A stretch of DNA of 25,064 bases from contig CAJTSZ010000018.1 in NCBI GenBank assembly GCA_910578755.1, positions 1 to 25,064 of the forward strand. Direction: 5' to 3'. Positions 8,110 to 15,558 of the stretch are shown here, piece after piece. The stretch comes from an uncultured Oscillospiraceae bacterium. GTDB taxonomy: Bacteria; Bacillota; Clostridia; Oscillospirales; Ruminococcaceae. The notes under the pieces are model-generated. The model had not been told where the DNA came from and did not search any database. It saw only the letters and a list, made by a program, of their open reading frames with translations. Within the stretch, counting starts at the first letter, position 1; each line of letters begins with the position of its first letter. The translations under genes and the position numbers were made by a program.

Positions 8110-8143
8110 TCTGCCGCCTGCCTTTCTCTTTTTTCTATATCAC

Positions 8144-8173
8144 ATAATACCGCAAATGGCTGGTGTTTTTCAA
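8144..8173 (-). promoter_or_regulatory. Promoter of the metallophosphoesterase-hemW unit
   Basis: On the minus strand TTGAAA (8168-8173) and TATTAT (8144-8149) are separated by 18 bp, about 35 bp upstream of the ATG at 8109. Each hexamer differs from consensus at one position. Confidence 0.65.
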
Positions 8174-8341
8174 GTTTTTTATTGCTGCAAAACCATATTT
8201 CCTTTTTGTGTAAACTGTGTTCCATAGAAAAGTGAATTCAAACATGATATAATAACAACAAAGTTGCTATTATAGTTCAATTGGCGTTCGCTTTGCTCAC
8301 CGCAGCGTACTGAAAAAAACAAAGCTTTAGGGGGATGCAGG

Positions 8342-9160
8342 ATGAAAAAGTATTTGCTGCCCATTGGTATGTTTGCCCTGTTTGAAACAGTAGCCATTAT
8401 GTTTTACCTGGCAAAAGGCAACCCATTTTATTTGTTCAATTTCAGCTATATTGGTATTTCCATAGCTTTTGGTATTTTCCTGTTTACCAAAAAACACGCA
8501 AACGCAAGGCGGGTTGCACAGCTGCTTGTTGGGCTTTATATGCTGGTTTACTTAGGGGTTATCCGCAGGGAAAATATGCAGCTTGAAGGGTTTTGGTATT
8601 ACCTTTTTATTGGCATCTTTGAAGCAGCAACTATCCATTACGCAGTGGCCAAAATTTTAGGGCCGCTGTTTTTTGGGCGGGGCTGGTGCGGCTATGCCTG
8701 CTGGACAGCCATGGCGCTTGATTTCCTCCCCTACAAGGTTCCCCAAGGGCCAAGGAAAAAGTTAGGGTGGGTAAGATATGTTACTTTTACCCTTTCCTTT
8801 TTGTTTGTTTTTGCTTTATTCCTTGCCAACGTGGGGAATATGGAAAAAATAATGTTTTACGCTTTCATTATAGGAAATATTTTGTACTATGCCGTTGGAA
8901 TTATTTTGGCTTTTGCCTTTAAGGACAACCGCGCGTTCTGTAAATACGTTTGCCCCATTACCATATTTTTAAAGCCCATGAGCTATTTTTCCCTGCTTCG
9001 GGTCCAATGCAATAAAAGCAAATGCGTAAACTGCGGCAAATGCAAAACAGTGTGCCCCATGGAAGTAGATGTTACAGATAACTCCCGAAGGCGAAAAAAC
9101 GGTACAGAATGTATTCTTTGCATGGAATGTGCAAAAAGCTGCCCTAAAAACGCCTTGTAA
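8342..9160 (+). CDS. NapH/NosR-like 4Fe-4S membrane protein
   Basis: The 272-aa protein has about five or six hydrophobic segments. Two short C-x3-C(P) motifs, GWCGYACW (Cys116/Cys120) and CKYVCP, are typical of the NapH/MauN/NosR group. A C-terminal dicluster ferredoxin follows: CVNCGKCKTVCP and CILCMECAKSCP. Such proteins pass electrons across or along the membrane to periplasmic or maturation enzymes. No partner (Nap, Nos, Rnf or methylamine genes) is nearby, so its acceptor is unknown. AGGGGGATGCAGG precedes the ATG. A TATAAT at 8248-8253 may be its -10, but its -35 is poor. The gene stands alone, divergent from the metallophosphoesterase. Confidence 0.9.
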   Translation: MKKYLLPIGMFALFETVAIMFYLAKGNPFYLFNFSYIGISIAFGIFLFTKKHANARRVAQLLVGLYMLVYLGVIRRENMQLEGFWYYLFIGIFEAATIHYAVAKILGPLFFGRGWCGYACWTAMALDFLPYKVPQGPRKKLGWVRYVTFTLSFLFVFALFLANVGNMEKIMFYAFIIGNILYYAVGIILAFAFKDNRAFCKYVCPITIFLKPMSYFSLLRVQCNKSKCVNCGKCKTVCPMEVDVTDNSRRRKNGTECILCMECAKSCPKNAL

Positions 9161-9252
9161 TGCATTTTTGCTGCTTCCCATGCTTTACCGCTGAATGTCT
9201 CGGGCGGGAGCATTACCAAATTTTCGGCCTCGAATGGTTAACGCTGGCAGCT

Positions 9253-9289
9253 GCGGGCCCCTTTGCGGACAATCCGCCAAGGGGCCCGC
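9253..9289 (+). terminator. Long GC-rich hairpin after the 4Fe-4S gene
   Basis: An 11-bp stem (9253-9263 with 9279-9289) continues past one mismatch into an inner stem GCGGA/TCCGC with a 3-nt loop. There is no direct T-tract; AAAATGTAAAC comes before TTTTTTC at about 9300. It is probably a terminator of the upstream gene, but could be a structural element like the hairpin arrays further right. Confidence 0.5.
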
Positions 9290-9365
9290 AAAATGTAAAC
9301 TTTTTTCTATTTCCCCTCACTTCCCCCTTTTCCCCCCTTTTCATGCTTTATTTTATCCAATTTTC

Positions 9366-9374
9366 TGTTATAAT
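9366..9374 (+). promoter_or_regulatory. Extended -10 promoter of dacF
   Basis: TGTTATAAT gives a TGn-extended consensus -10 (TATAAT 9369-9374), about 75 bp upstream of the dacF ATG. No convincing -35 lies in the pyrimidine-rich sequence upstream, which fits extended -10 promoters. Confidence 0.6.
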
Positions 9375-9450
9375 TATTGTGTATCAATATTCCTTTCAGC
9401 AGGACACCCGCCCCCCAACCGGGGCAATTTCATTGGACAGGAGCCTTGCC

Positions 9451-10920
9451 ATGCGAAAACTTGCTTTACTTCTTGCCCTAATTATGGGGCTTTCTATAAC
9501 GGTTCCCCTTCCTGCGGCGGCCACTGCCAACACCCCGCCGCCAGCCCAGGCAGAGGAGGAAAAACAACCAGAACAAACAACAGACGCGCCGGCACAGCCC
9601 GGCGCCGGCACTAGCCCCACCTACTCCGTCCCCTTTCCTATTGAGGAGCAGGCCGCTTATTACATGGTGGAGCTGAAAACGGACACCATTATTTTTGCCC
9701 AAAACGAGCATAAAAAAATGTACCCAGCCTCTTTAACTAAAATTATGACCGCCATTTTGGCGTTGGAGAATATTCCTGATTTAAACACAGTTATTACTTA
9801 CCCCCTGGAAATTCAGGATATTATGTACCAGGCAAACAAAGCGGCTGGGGGACAAATGAGTGTAGCCGGTTTTTCTGCCGGGGAGGAAATTACCGCCCTG
9901 GATTTGCTTTACGGCACCATGCTGCCCTCCGGCAATGAGGCCGCCGCTATTTTGGCGGACTATGTGGCTGGTTCTCTGCCTGCCTTTTACGATATGATGA
10001 ATGCAAAGGCTGCGGAGCTTGGGGCGGTAAACACCCATTTTTCCAGTGCCCACGGCCTGTTTGACCCGGAAAACTACACTACCGCCTACGATATGTACCT
10101 GATTACCAAGTATGCCATGGCCAACGAAACCTTTGCCCAAATTGTTTCCACCCCCACCTATGTTTCCAACCCAACCAACAAAAACCCCAACGGCTATGCG
10201 TGGAGCAACTCCAACCAAATGATTAACCCCCGGGTGGAAAATTACTACTACCCGGAAATTACAGGGGTTAAAACAGGCACCTTGGATGAATCGGGCCGGT
10301 GTTTAATTACCACCGCCCAAAAAAGCGGCTACGAGTATATGCTGGTGCTTATGGGCACTACCCTTTATGACAGCACCGGGGCTTACCTTTCCCCACGGTC
10401 GGACTTTGTGCAAACCGCCAGCTTTTACGACTGGGCCTTTGAAAACTATAAAGTAAAAACCATTATTGAAAAGGGCACCGTTGTTTACGATGTAAACCTT
10501 CGCCTTGCCAGGGACAACAAAAAGCGGATGCAGCTGATGAGTGGGGAAACCTTTTCTACCTTAATGCCCAAAAACTATAATGTAGATAATGTGCGCACCA
10601 TTCCCCAGCTGGATTCTGCCCTGCTTAACGAGGATGGAAGCATTAACGCCCCGGTAACCAAGGGCGATGTGGTGGGCGAACTGCGGCTTATCCTTTCTGG
10701 CAAGGAGATTGGCCGTGTGCCCCTGCTGGCGGCGGAAAACGCCGAACGCAGTGAGGCCCTTTACCTGCTGAACCAGATACGGGGGTTTTTCACCTCCTTT
10801 TGGTTTAAATTTATATTCATTTTCCTGCTGGTATTTGCTGTACTGTACATTATTCTTGTAGCAGTGCGTAACCGCAACAAGCGCAAGTACCGCCATGTAC
10901 GTCACCGGCGCAAGCTGTAG
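9451..10920 (+). CDS. dacF: D-alanyl-D-alanine carboxypeptidase (PBP5/DacF type)
   Basis: The 489-aa low-molecular-weight penicillin-binding protein trims the terminal D-Ala from peptidoglycan stem peptides at the outer membrane face. A signal peptide (RKLALLLALIMGLSITV) is followed by a Pro/Gln/Glu-rich linker. The S11 peptidase motifs are all present: SLTK (Ser94, Lys97), SGN (160-162) and KTG (274-276, in GVKTGTLDESG). A PBP5-like C-terminal domain follows. A C-terminal TM (FKFIFIFLLVFAVLYIILVA) ends in a strongly basic tail, unlike the amphipathic anchor of classical PBP5. The ATG at 9451 is chosen for the signal peptide and CAGGAG 7 bp upstream. It is the first gene of a five-gene plus-strand run. 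Paralogue choice (dacB or dacF) is uncertain. Confidence 0.93.
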   Translation: MRKLALLLALIMGLSITVPLPAAATANTPPPAQAEEEKQPEQTTDAPAQPGAGTSPTYSVPFPIEEQAAYYMVELKTDTIIFAQNEHKKMYPASLTKIMTAILALENIPDLNTVITYPLEIQDIMYQANKAAGGQMSVAGFSAGEEITALDLLYGTMLPSGNEAAAILADYVAGSLPAFYDMMNAKAAELGAVNTHFSSAHGLFDPENYTTAYDMYLITKYAMANETFAQIVSTPTYVSNPTNKNPNGYAWSNSNQMINPRVENYYYPEITGVKTGTLDESGRCLITTAQKSGYEYMLVLMGTTLYDSTGAYLSPRSDFVQTASFYDWAFENYKVKTIIEKGTVVYDVNLRLARDNKKRMQLMSGETFSTLMPKNYNVDNVRTIPQLDSALLNEDGSINAPVTKGDVVGELRLILSGKEIGRVPLLAAENAERSEALYLLNQIRGFFTSFWFKFIFIFLLVFAVLYIILVAVRNRNKRKYRHVRHRRKL

Positions 10921-10947
10921 CCAGTGGTGTGAGAGGAGAAAATAAAA

Positions 10948-11478
10948 ATGGGACTTTTTTCAAAAAAACCAAAAGAACCAGAGTATGACGCGGCAGACTG
11001 TACAGTAAAGAAAATACGAATGAGGGAAATTTTTAATGGGGCCGTAAAGGATGGCAGTACCTACGAAATTCTGTACGCCTACATGAGCAGCTCCAAGTAT
11101 GAAAAAGGCTTTGTGTTTGACACAAACACCACCTCCTTTTTCTATTATATTGTTGGGTTCCGCCGGCAGGATTTCAGCTTGGTTTTTGTCCAGGTCGACG
11201 CTGCTTTGCAAGAATACGCAGAACCCTTTTATGTGGATATGGACAATGTGGTCAATGTATCCTACACCCCCAAAGTGCAGCAGGTGTGCTTTCAGTACAA
11301 AAAGGGTTCCCCCTCTTACGGGGAACTGCTGAACATTGGCAGCACCAGCGCCAAAACGCTGTACGGCCCCAAAAATATTCACCAACCGGAGGAAATAGAA
11401 GCATTTTTGAACTTTGCCGAAGGGTTTCGGGCAGTTCTGGAACAAAACGGATACAAACTGGATAAGTGGAAACGGTAA
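10948..11478 (+). CDS. Uncharacterised small protein (dacF operon, gene 2)
   Basis: The 176-aa protein begins MGLFSKKPKEPEY, has no signal peptide or TM, and alternates short beta-like stretches (YEILYAYM, FFYYIVGF, FSLVFVQVD, QQVCFQYKK) before a C-terminal helix (EEIEAFLNFAEGFRAVLEQN). That pattern suggests a small beta-sandwich or PH-like fold capped by a helix, which is inference only. GAGAGGAG lies 9 bp before the ATG. It begins 27 bp after dacF and ends 18 bp before the next gene, so co-transcription is likely. I do not recognise the family. Confidence 0.85.
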   Translation: MGLFSKKPKEPEYDAADCTVKKIRMREIFNGAVKDGSTYEILYAYMSSSKYEKGFVFDTNTTSFFYYIVGFRRQDFSLVFVQVDAALQEYAEPFYVDMDNVVNVSYTPKVQQVCFQYKKGSPSYGELLNIGSTSAKTLYGPKNIHQPEEIEAFLNFAEGFRAVLEQNGYKLDKWKR

Positions 11479-11496
11479 ACCAAAGGAGAATAACCA

Positions 11497-11994
11497 ATGA
11501 GCAGTTTAGTAGAACGGCAGGAGAACCTTCCAAAAAGCGGCACCCCGGCAGAAATGCCCCAGGGAATTGGTGTAAAATATTATGTGCGCTGGCCCAATGG
11601 CCCGGAGGAGCTGACCAGCGACAGCCTAAAACAGGTAATGCAAAACCTGCGGGAGGGCAAGTGGGAAAACATATTCCTTACCAGCGACGCCGATTTTGAA
11701 CAGAACTTTATGCAGCTGGAAAGCGGCGGCGGCCTGTATGCCCTCCAATTTATCCAGGACAACACCGGCGGGATTGGGGAAGAAGCGGCATGGTTTACCA
11801 CCTTCACCCCGGAATTTTTAGGCTCCAACGAGGAAACAGACATTGATTGTTCCGACGGCCAGTCTGTTATCTTTCGGGAAGATACTACCACAGATAAGGA
11901 CGCGGTGATGACCGCTATAGAATATTTTGCCCGCACAGGAAAGCTGTGGGACGGCATTGCCTGGATGAAATCTTGGCTGGAATTGGCAGATTAG
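11497..11994 (+). CDS. Imm1-like acidic small protein (dacF operon, gene 3)
   Basis: The 165-aa soluble, acidic protein has the layout of Imm1-type immunity proteins. A helical start (SLKQVMQNLREGKW) precedes a beta segment with a Gly run (LESGGGLYALQFIQD), a WFTTF strand, and a C-terminal helix ending EYFARTGKLWDGIAW, where Imm1 proteins have a similar 'xxFLxTGxxPxxxxW' ending. Imm1 proteins neutralise polymorphic or contact-dependent toxins, but no toxin gene is visible here. AAAGGAG precedes the ATG. It is followed 35 bp after the stop by a terminator, so it may end the main dacF transcript. The family call is tentative. Confidence 0.82.
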   Translation: MSSLVERQENLPKSGTPAEMPQGIGVKYYVRWPNGPEELTSDSLKQVMQNLREGKWENIFLTSDADFEQNFMQLESGGGLYALQFIQDNTGGIGEEAAWFTTFTPEFLGSNEETDIDCSDGQSVIFREDTTTDKDAVMTAIEYFARTGKLWDGIAWMKSWLELAD

Positions 11995-12029
11995 CCCCGC
12001 CTGCTCCACTGCAACTACCGTACATAAAA

Positions 12030-12066
12030 AACCAGGAAACCGGCGAGGATTTCCTGGTTTTTTTTG
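12030..12066 (+). terminator. Terminator/attenuator inside the small-gene run
   Basis: A perfect 10-bp stem AACCAGGAAA/TTTCCTGGTT (12030-12039, 12050-12059) with a 10-nt loop is followed by six T. A run of A precedes it. It ends only a few bases before the AAAGGAG of the next gene, so that gene is either expressed by read-through or has an unseen promoter. Confidence 0.85.
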
Positions 12067-12083
12067 AGAAAGGAGCCTGTTTT

Positions 12084-12422
12084 ATGTTTATTGACAGTTG
12101 GGAAGATGGAAAATACAGAGAAATTTGGGTCGAGCTCCACGAAACCGAGGAGGACGAGCGCGCCATGTGCGGGCTGATTAACGGGGATTGGGGATGGCTC
12201 AACTACTATGCCGAGGAAGGCGACCTAGGGCTCAGCTCCCGTAACCCGGACTACCGCGGCGGCGAGGAGGATACCATGGATTTTATCACCAACGGCGAGC
12301 TGGACCCCTATCCCCTGGCCTGGGTAATACCGGCCGCCCTGGTAATGGAAGCCCTAACATACTTTGAAGAAAACCGCAAGCTGCCAAGCTTTATCACCTG
12401 GCATGACGACAACTTGCCGTAA
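12084..12422 (+). CDS. Imm1-like very acidic small protein (gene 4)
   Basis: The 112-aa protein is rich in Asp, Glu and Trp (WEDGKYREIWVELHETEEDE; later GDWGWLNYYAEEGD) and has no signal or TM. Its C-terminal part, PLAWVIPAALVMEALTYFEE then NRKLPSFITWHDD, matches the closing helix and 'LPxxxxW' ending seen in Imm1-type proteins, and resembles the end of the preceding gene. The ATG at 12084 is chosen for AAAGGAG 8 bp upstream; a longer frame from 11946 overlaps the previous gene and terminator. Seventeen bases separate it from the next gene. It could instead belong to an unrelated small-protein family. Confidence 0.85.
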   Translation: MFIDSWEDGKYREIWVELHETEEDERAMCGLINGDWGWLNYYAEEGDLGLSSRNPDYRGGEEDTMDFITNGELDPYPLAWVIPAALVMEALTYFEENRKLPSFITWHDDNLP

Positions 12423-12439
12423 CATTAGGAGGACGTAAA

Positions 12440-12925
12440 ATGAACCCAAGTTATTTCCGAATCAAGCTGGGCAAAAAGGACGCCGTAAAGCGCCTTACCG
12501 CCTGGGTTGGGCAAGCTGCAAAAGAACAAATTGACACAGAGTTTACCCAGGCGGTGCCCGTTTCCCTAAATAATTCGGGGCAATGGAAAGGCGACTGCCT
12601 TTATATGTACGAAAACAATGGCTGGACCGTGTTTGAGGATTTATCCGGCGGGTTTTCCTTTATGAATGTGGAAAGCTGGCAGGAATTTGCTCAAAATGAC
12701 CCTTTGGTTGTGGCTGGCTACAACGATGCTGTGCTCTACGCCGAACTTGTGGTGATTGAAAACGGCGCGGTAGTAAAAAACTTTGTCTACTGTGACGATA
12801 TGCCGGAGGATAACATCAACCAGGGCACTGCTTTTAATGAAATTGCCCATTGGGCCGCCGTTGCCTCCTTTGTTGATGAGGACGATTTGGTTTATTCGGA
12901 CAGCGGCACAGTGCTTATTTTTTAA
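12440..12925 (+). CDS. Uncharacterised acidic protein (gene 5 of the run)
   Basis: The 161-aa soluble protein starts with a helical, Lys-rich segment (KKDAVKRLTAWVGQAAKEQI), then a beta-rich middle (GDCLYMYENNGWTVFEDLSG; VVAGYNDAVLYAELVVIENG) and an acidic C-terminus. I do not recognise a named family. The 'GWTVFEDLSG ... AGYND' pattern recalls small proteins carried beside immunity genes, which fits its neighbours but is not proof. TTAGGAGG lies 7 bp before the ATG. It is the last gene of the run and converges on the YjbR gene with only 8 bp between stops and no clear terminator. Confidence 0.85.
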   Translation: MNPSYFRIKLGKKDAVKRLTAWVGQAAKEQIDTEFTQAVPVSLNNSGQWKGDCLYMYENNGWTVFEDLSGGFSFMNVESWQEFAQNDPLVVAGYNDAVLYAELVVIENGAVVKNFVYCDDMPEDNINQGTAFNEIAHWAAVASFVDEDDLVYSDSGTVLIF

Positions 12926-12933
12926 ATACCTTT

Positions 12934-13317
12934 CTATTGGTTCTGCTTCGGCGCCTCCCTCTTGGGCGCTGTTAGCCCAAAGCTAATATCTATGAGCATT
13001 TGTATTCGTTGGGCAGGGACAGTGCCGTCCAAGGCAATGGTGAGCCATTTTTCCTTATTCATGTGGTAGGCGGGAAAAAAGCCCGGCTCCAGCCGCAGGG
13101 AACCCACCATAATGGGGTCGCACTTTATATTGACCACCTGCAAAACCCCTTCCTCTGGCAGGCCCAGCTTTTCTTTTGGTACTTCCAAAATTACGGCAAA
13201 CCATTTTTTGTTGGACGAATGGCGGAAGACCTGGTAAGTTGGGTGCTTTTCCCAGGGAAAATCCACCTGGGTTTGGTAGGTTGCCAATATCCATTCTTCC
13301 AATTCTTCTCTGTTCAT
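12934..13317 (-). CDS. MmcQ/YjbR family protein
   Basis: The 127-aa protein carries family landmarks: an N-terminal helix (EELEEWILATYQTQ), KKWFAVILEVPK, VVNIKCDP, then PGFFPAYHMNKEKWLTIALD and a C-terminal helix. YjbR/MmcQ proteins have a CyaY-like alpha/beta fold and are often called DNA-binding, but their role is not settled. AGGAAGGAG lies 5 bp before the ATG. It follows the terminator of the DUF1667 gene on the same strand, so it probably has its own weak promoter or relies on read-through. Its 3' end nearly touches the convergent plus-strand gene. Confidence 0.88.
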   Translation of the reverse strand: MNREELEEWILATYQTQVDFPWEKHPTYQVFRHSSNKKWFAVILEVPKEKLGLPEEGVLQVVNIKCDPIMVGSLRLEPGFFPAYHMNKEKWLTIALDGTVPAQRIQMLIDISFGLTAPKREAPKQNQ

Positions 13318-13341
13318 AGCTTCTCCTTCCTTGTATTACTG

Positions 13342-13398
13342 CAAAAGAAAAAATCCCCCAGGCCCCGGCGATGTATTCGCCCTGGCCATGGGGGATTT
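13342..13398 (-). terminator. Terminator of the hydroxyacid dehydrogenase-DUF1667 operon
   Basis: On the minus strand AAATCCCCC and GGCC segments (right arm 13384-13398, left arm 13351-13364) form a roughly 13-bp stem with one bulge. It is followed by a T-rich tract (ATTTTTTCTTTTGC) and lies 10 bp after the DUF1667 stop. Confidence 0.85.
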
Positions 13399-13408
13399 CG
13401 CTTTGCCG

Positions 13409-13786
13409 CTATGGCTCCTCCTGGGCTGGCACAGCCTCTGTTAAAATAATATTTGCCCCAGTGGAACAAATATTTTCCTTTACCACGCCGCCCTTGGGCA
13501 TTGGGGCGGTAACACTCAGGCGCTTTAAGGCTAAAATTATTTTGTACACCATGCCCTTGGGCACGGGGCGGTCGGTGGTAACGGCGGCCTTGGGTTCTTT
13601 TGCGCCCACCGTTTTTACAAAGCCCTGCACTGTATTTTTTTCTCCTAAAAATTCCGCGCGGCCAAACCGTTCCCCGCGGGGGCAGCGGTTCCCCGCTACG
13701 GCAACCTGCTCCCCTGCCCCTGTTACTTTCAGCAGGCAGCGGTTGGGGCACTCCTGGCAAATCAATTCTTTTTCTATTGTTTCCAT
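13409..13786 (-). CDS. DUF1667 cysteine-rich protein
   Basis: The 125-aa protein has an N-terminal Cys cluster, LICQECPNRCLLKV then GNRCPRGERFGRAE, followed by TDRPVPKGMVYKI and PMPKGGVVKENI. This is the usual DUF1667 layout. Family members are commonly encoded beside FAD-dependent oxidoreductases of the anaerobic glycerol-3-phosphate dehydrogenase type and probably bind a metal or Fe-S cluster through the four Cys. Here the partner is instead an NAD-dependent hydroxyacid dehydrogenase ending 11 bp upstream. The RBS GAGG overlaps that gene's TAG stop, so translational coupling is likely. Function is not established. Confidence 0.85.
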   Translation of the reverse strand: METIEKELICQECPNRCLLKVTGAGEQVAVAGNRCPRGERFGRAEFLGEKNTVQGFVKTVGAKEPKAAVTTDRPVPKGMVYKIILALKRLSVTAPMPKGGVVKENICSTGANIILTEAVPAQEEP

Positions 13787-13797
13787 AGGGCTGGCCT

Positions 13798-14757
13798 CTA
13801 TTTGTTTACCACATTTTGCGGCTGGCCCTTTTGGAAGGCTTTCAGGTTTTCTACAGAAATGTTCATCAGGCGAACCCTGGCCTCAAAGGGGGCCCAAGCA
13901 ATATGGGGGGTAACAAAGCAGTTGGGGTGGTCAATAAGCAGGGAGCCCTCCCTTGGTGGTTCCTTGGCCAAAACGTCCACAGCGGCATAGGCTACCTTGC
14001 CGCTTTCCAGGGCATTGTACAGGTCCTGCTCCACAATAGTTGGCCCGCGGGAGGTGTTAATTAAAATAACGCCATCCTTCATCTGCTTCAAGGTTTTTTC
14101 ACAGATAATACCCTGGGTATCCGGGGTTAAGGGGCAGTGAAGGGAAATAACGTCGGACTGGGCCAGTAGCTCTTCCAGGGAAACAAATTTAAGGCTTTCA
14201 TCCTCTAATTCCGGTTTTGCGGTACGGCTGTAGGCTAGCACCTTCATACCAAAGGCCTTGGCGGCTTTGGCCACGCTTTGGCCAATCTGCCCCATACCAA
14301 CAATGCCCAGGGTTTTTCCCGCAATTTCCACAAGGGGGTAGTTCCAGTAAACAAAGTCCTTGCAGTTTTGCCAATCACCTTGCTTTACAGAGGCGGAATG
14401 TTCCGAAATATGGTTGCAGGCCGCCAGCAGCATGGCAAACACATGCTGTGTAACGGAGGTTGTGCTGTAGGCTGGAACATTGCATACCACAATGCCCTTT
14501 TCCTTGGCGGCAGCGGTATCCACAATATTAAAGCCGGTGGCCAAAACGCTAATAAACTTTAAGTTGGGGCAATGCTCCATGGTTTCCCTTGTAATGGGGG
14601 CCTTATTGGTAAAAACAGCTTCGGCGTTGCCAATACGGCCGGCAATTTCCTCCACCGGGGTGCGGTCGTACACGGTAAGCTCCCCCAAGGATGCCATAGC
14701 ATCCCAGGAGATATCGTTGGGATTTGCTGCATAGCCGTCCAAAACTACAATTTTCAT
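13798..14757 (-). CDS. D-2-hydroxyacid dehydrogenase (glycerate dehydrogenase-like)
   Basis: The 319-aa NAD(P)-dependent enzyme has the Rossmann motif GIVGMGQIGQSVA followed by an acidic/Arg region (AYSRTAKPELED). Its catalytic residues sit in the usual motifs: Arg in INTSRGP, Glu in KEPP and His in PHIAWAP. The sequence style (VLDGYAANPNDISWDAM at the N-terminus) matches hydroxypyruvate reductase/glycerate dehydrogenase, which interconverts hydroxypyruvate and D-glycerate. Substrate cannot be fixed from sequence, since lactate and phosphoglycerate enzymes share the fold; the short length argues against SerA. AGGAGG lies 7 bp before the ATG. It is the first gene of a two-gene operon with DUF1667. 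Confidence 0.92.
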   Translation of the reverse strand: MKIVVLDGYAANPNDISWDAMASLGELTVYDRTPVEEIAGRIGNAEAVFTNKAPITRETMEHCPNLKFISVLATGFNIVDTAAAKEKGIVVCNVPAYSTTSVTQHVFAMLLAACNHISEHSASVKQGDWQNCKDFVYWNYPLVEIAGKTLGIVGMGQIGQSVAKAAKAFGMKVLAYSRTAKPELEDESLKFVSLEELLAQSDVISLHCPLTPDTQGIICEKTLKQMKDGVILINTSRGPTIVEQDLYNALESGKVAYAAVDVLAKEPPREGSLLIDHPNCFVTPHIAWAPFEARVRLMNISVENLKAFQKGQPQNVVNK

Positions 14758-14776
14758 TTCAATTCCTCCTTATCAT

Positions 14777-14805
14777 CATATAAAAGCGGCCTGTTTTACG
14801 GGCAA
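14777..14805 (-). promoter_or_regulatory. Possible promoter of the hydroxyacid dehydrogenase operon
   Basis: On the minus strand TTGCCC (14800-14805) and TATATG (14777-14782) are separated by 17 bp, about 20-25 bp before the ATG. Each hexamer matches consensus at four positions. The -35 lies inside a motif shared with the upp upstream region (see findings). Confidence 0.5.
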
Positions 14806-14812
14806 AATGCGC

Positions 14813-14842
14813 AAGAAAGCCGCGGGAATCCGCAGCTTTCTT
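14813..14842 (-). terminator. Hairpin downstream of upp
   Basis: AAGAAAGC (14813-14820) pairs perfectly with GCTTTCTT (14835-14842), with a further short inner pairing. It lies 19 bp past the upp stop. The U-tract is better on the plus strand (TTTTTT) than the minus, so minus-strand termination may be weak. Confidence 0.6.
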
Positions 14843-14860
14843 TTTTACTTGTTGCAAAAA

Positions 14861-15487
14861 CTATTTTGTACCGAAAATACGGTCGCCAGCGTCGCCCAAG
14901 CCGGGGATAATGTACTTGTTTTCGTTGAGCTTTTGGTCCTTGGCACCACAGTAAATCTGCACGTCGGGGTGGGCGGCAGTCAGCGCTTCCAGCCCTTCGG
15001 GGGCTGCAATAATGCACATAAATTTAATGGTTTTTACGCCGTTTTTCTTCAGCAGGGAAATGGCGTCAATGGCGGAACCGCCAGTAGCCAGCATGGGGTC
15101 CAAAACAACAACCTCACGCTCGCTAATGTCGTTAGGCAGCTTGCAGTAATATTCTACTGGCTGGTGGGTAGCAGGGTCGCGGTAAAGGCCAATGTGGCCC
15201 ACTTTAGCTGCGGGAACCAGTTTTAAAATACCGTCCACCATGCCAATACCCGCCCGGAGGATTGGCACAAAGGCCAGCTTTCTGCCGGAAATCACCTTGG
15301 ATTTTGTCACTGCCATTGGGGTTTCAATTTCCACTTCCTTTAAGGGAAGATCCCGGGTTGCCTCATAGCACATTAGCATGGTAATTTCGCTGATAAGTTC
15401 CCGGAATTCCTTAGAGCCTGTGTTTTTATCACGAATAAGCGTTACTTTGTGCTGAATTAACGGATGGTCCATAATAAGTGGTGTCAT
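14861..15487 (-). CDS. upp: Uracil phosphoribosyltransferase
   Basis: The 208-aa cytosolic salvage enzyme converts uracil and PRPP to UMP. Diagnostic stretches are DHPLIQHKVTLIRDKNTGS at the N-terminus, PILRAGIGMVDG, the PRPP-binding loop VVVLDPMLATGGSA, and the C-terminal uracil-binding YIIPGLGDAGDRIFGTK. Length is typical (about 208-210). The ATG at 15487 is chosen for GGAGG 8 bp upstream and the standard N-terminus; an upstream frame adds 20 unrelated residues. It follows rpiB by 71 bp on the same strand, a pairing also common in other Firmicutes. Confidence 0.97.
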   Translation of the reverse strand: MTPLIMDHPLIQHKVTLIRDKNTGSKEFRELISEITMLMCYEATRDLPLKEVEIETPMAVTKSKVISGRKLAFVPILRAGIGMVDGILKLVPAAKVGHIGLYRDPATHQPVEYYCKLPNDISEREVVVLDPMLATGGSAIDAISLLKKNGVKTIKFMCIIAAPEGLEALTAAHPDVQIYCGAKDQKLNENKYIIPGLGDAGDRIFGTK

Positions 15488-15558
15488 AATAAATTCCTCC
15501 CTGTTATCTTGTACATGCCTGTTTTGTGGGCAAAACCTTAAACGCAAAGGGGCAGCAG

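Noticed and set aside
9160..9450. N-terminal extension of dacF by 97 codons
   Set aside because: It would place the signal peptide internally and overlap the hairpin and extended -10 promoter. The ATG at 9451 has a good RBS and signal peptide.
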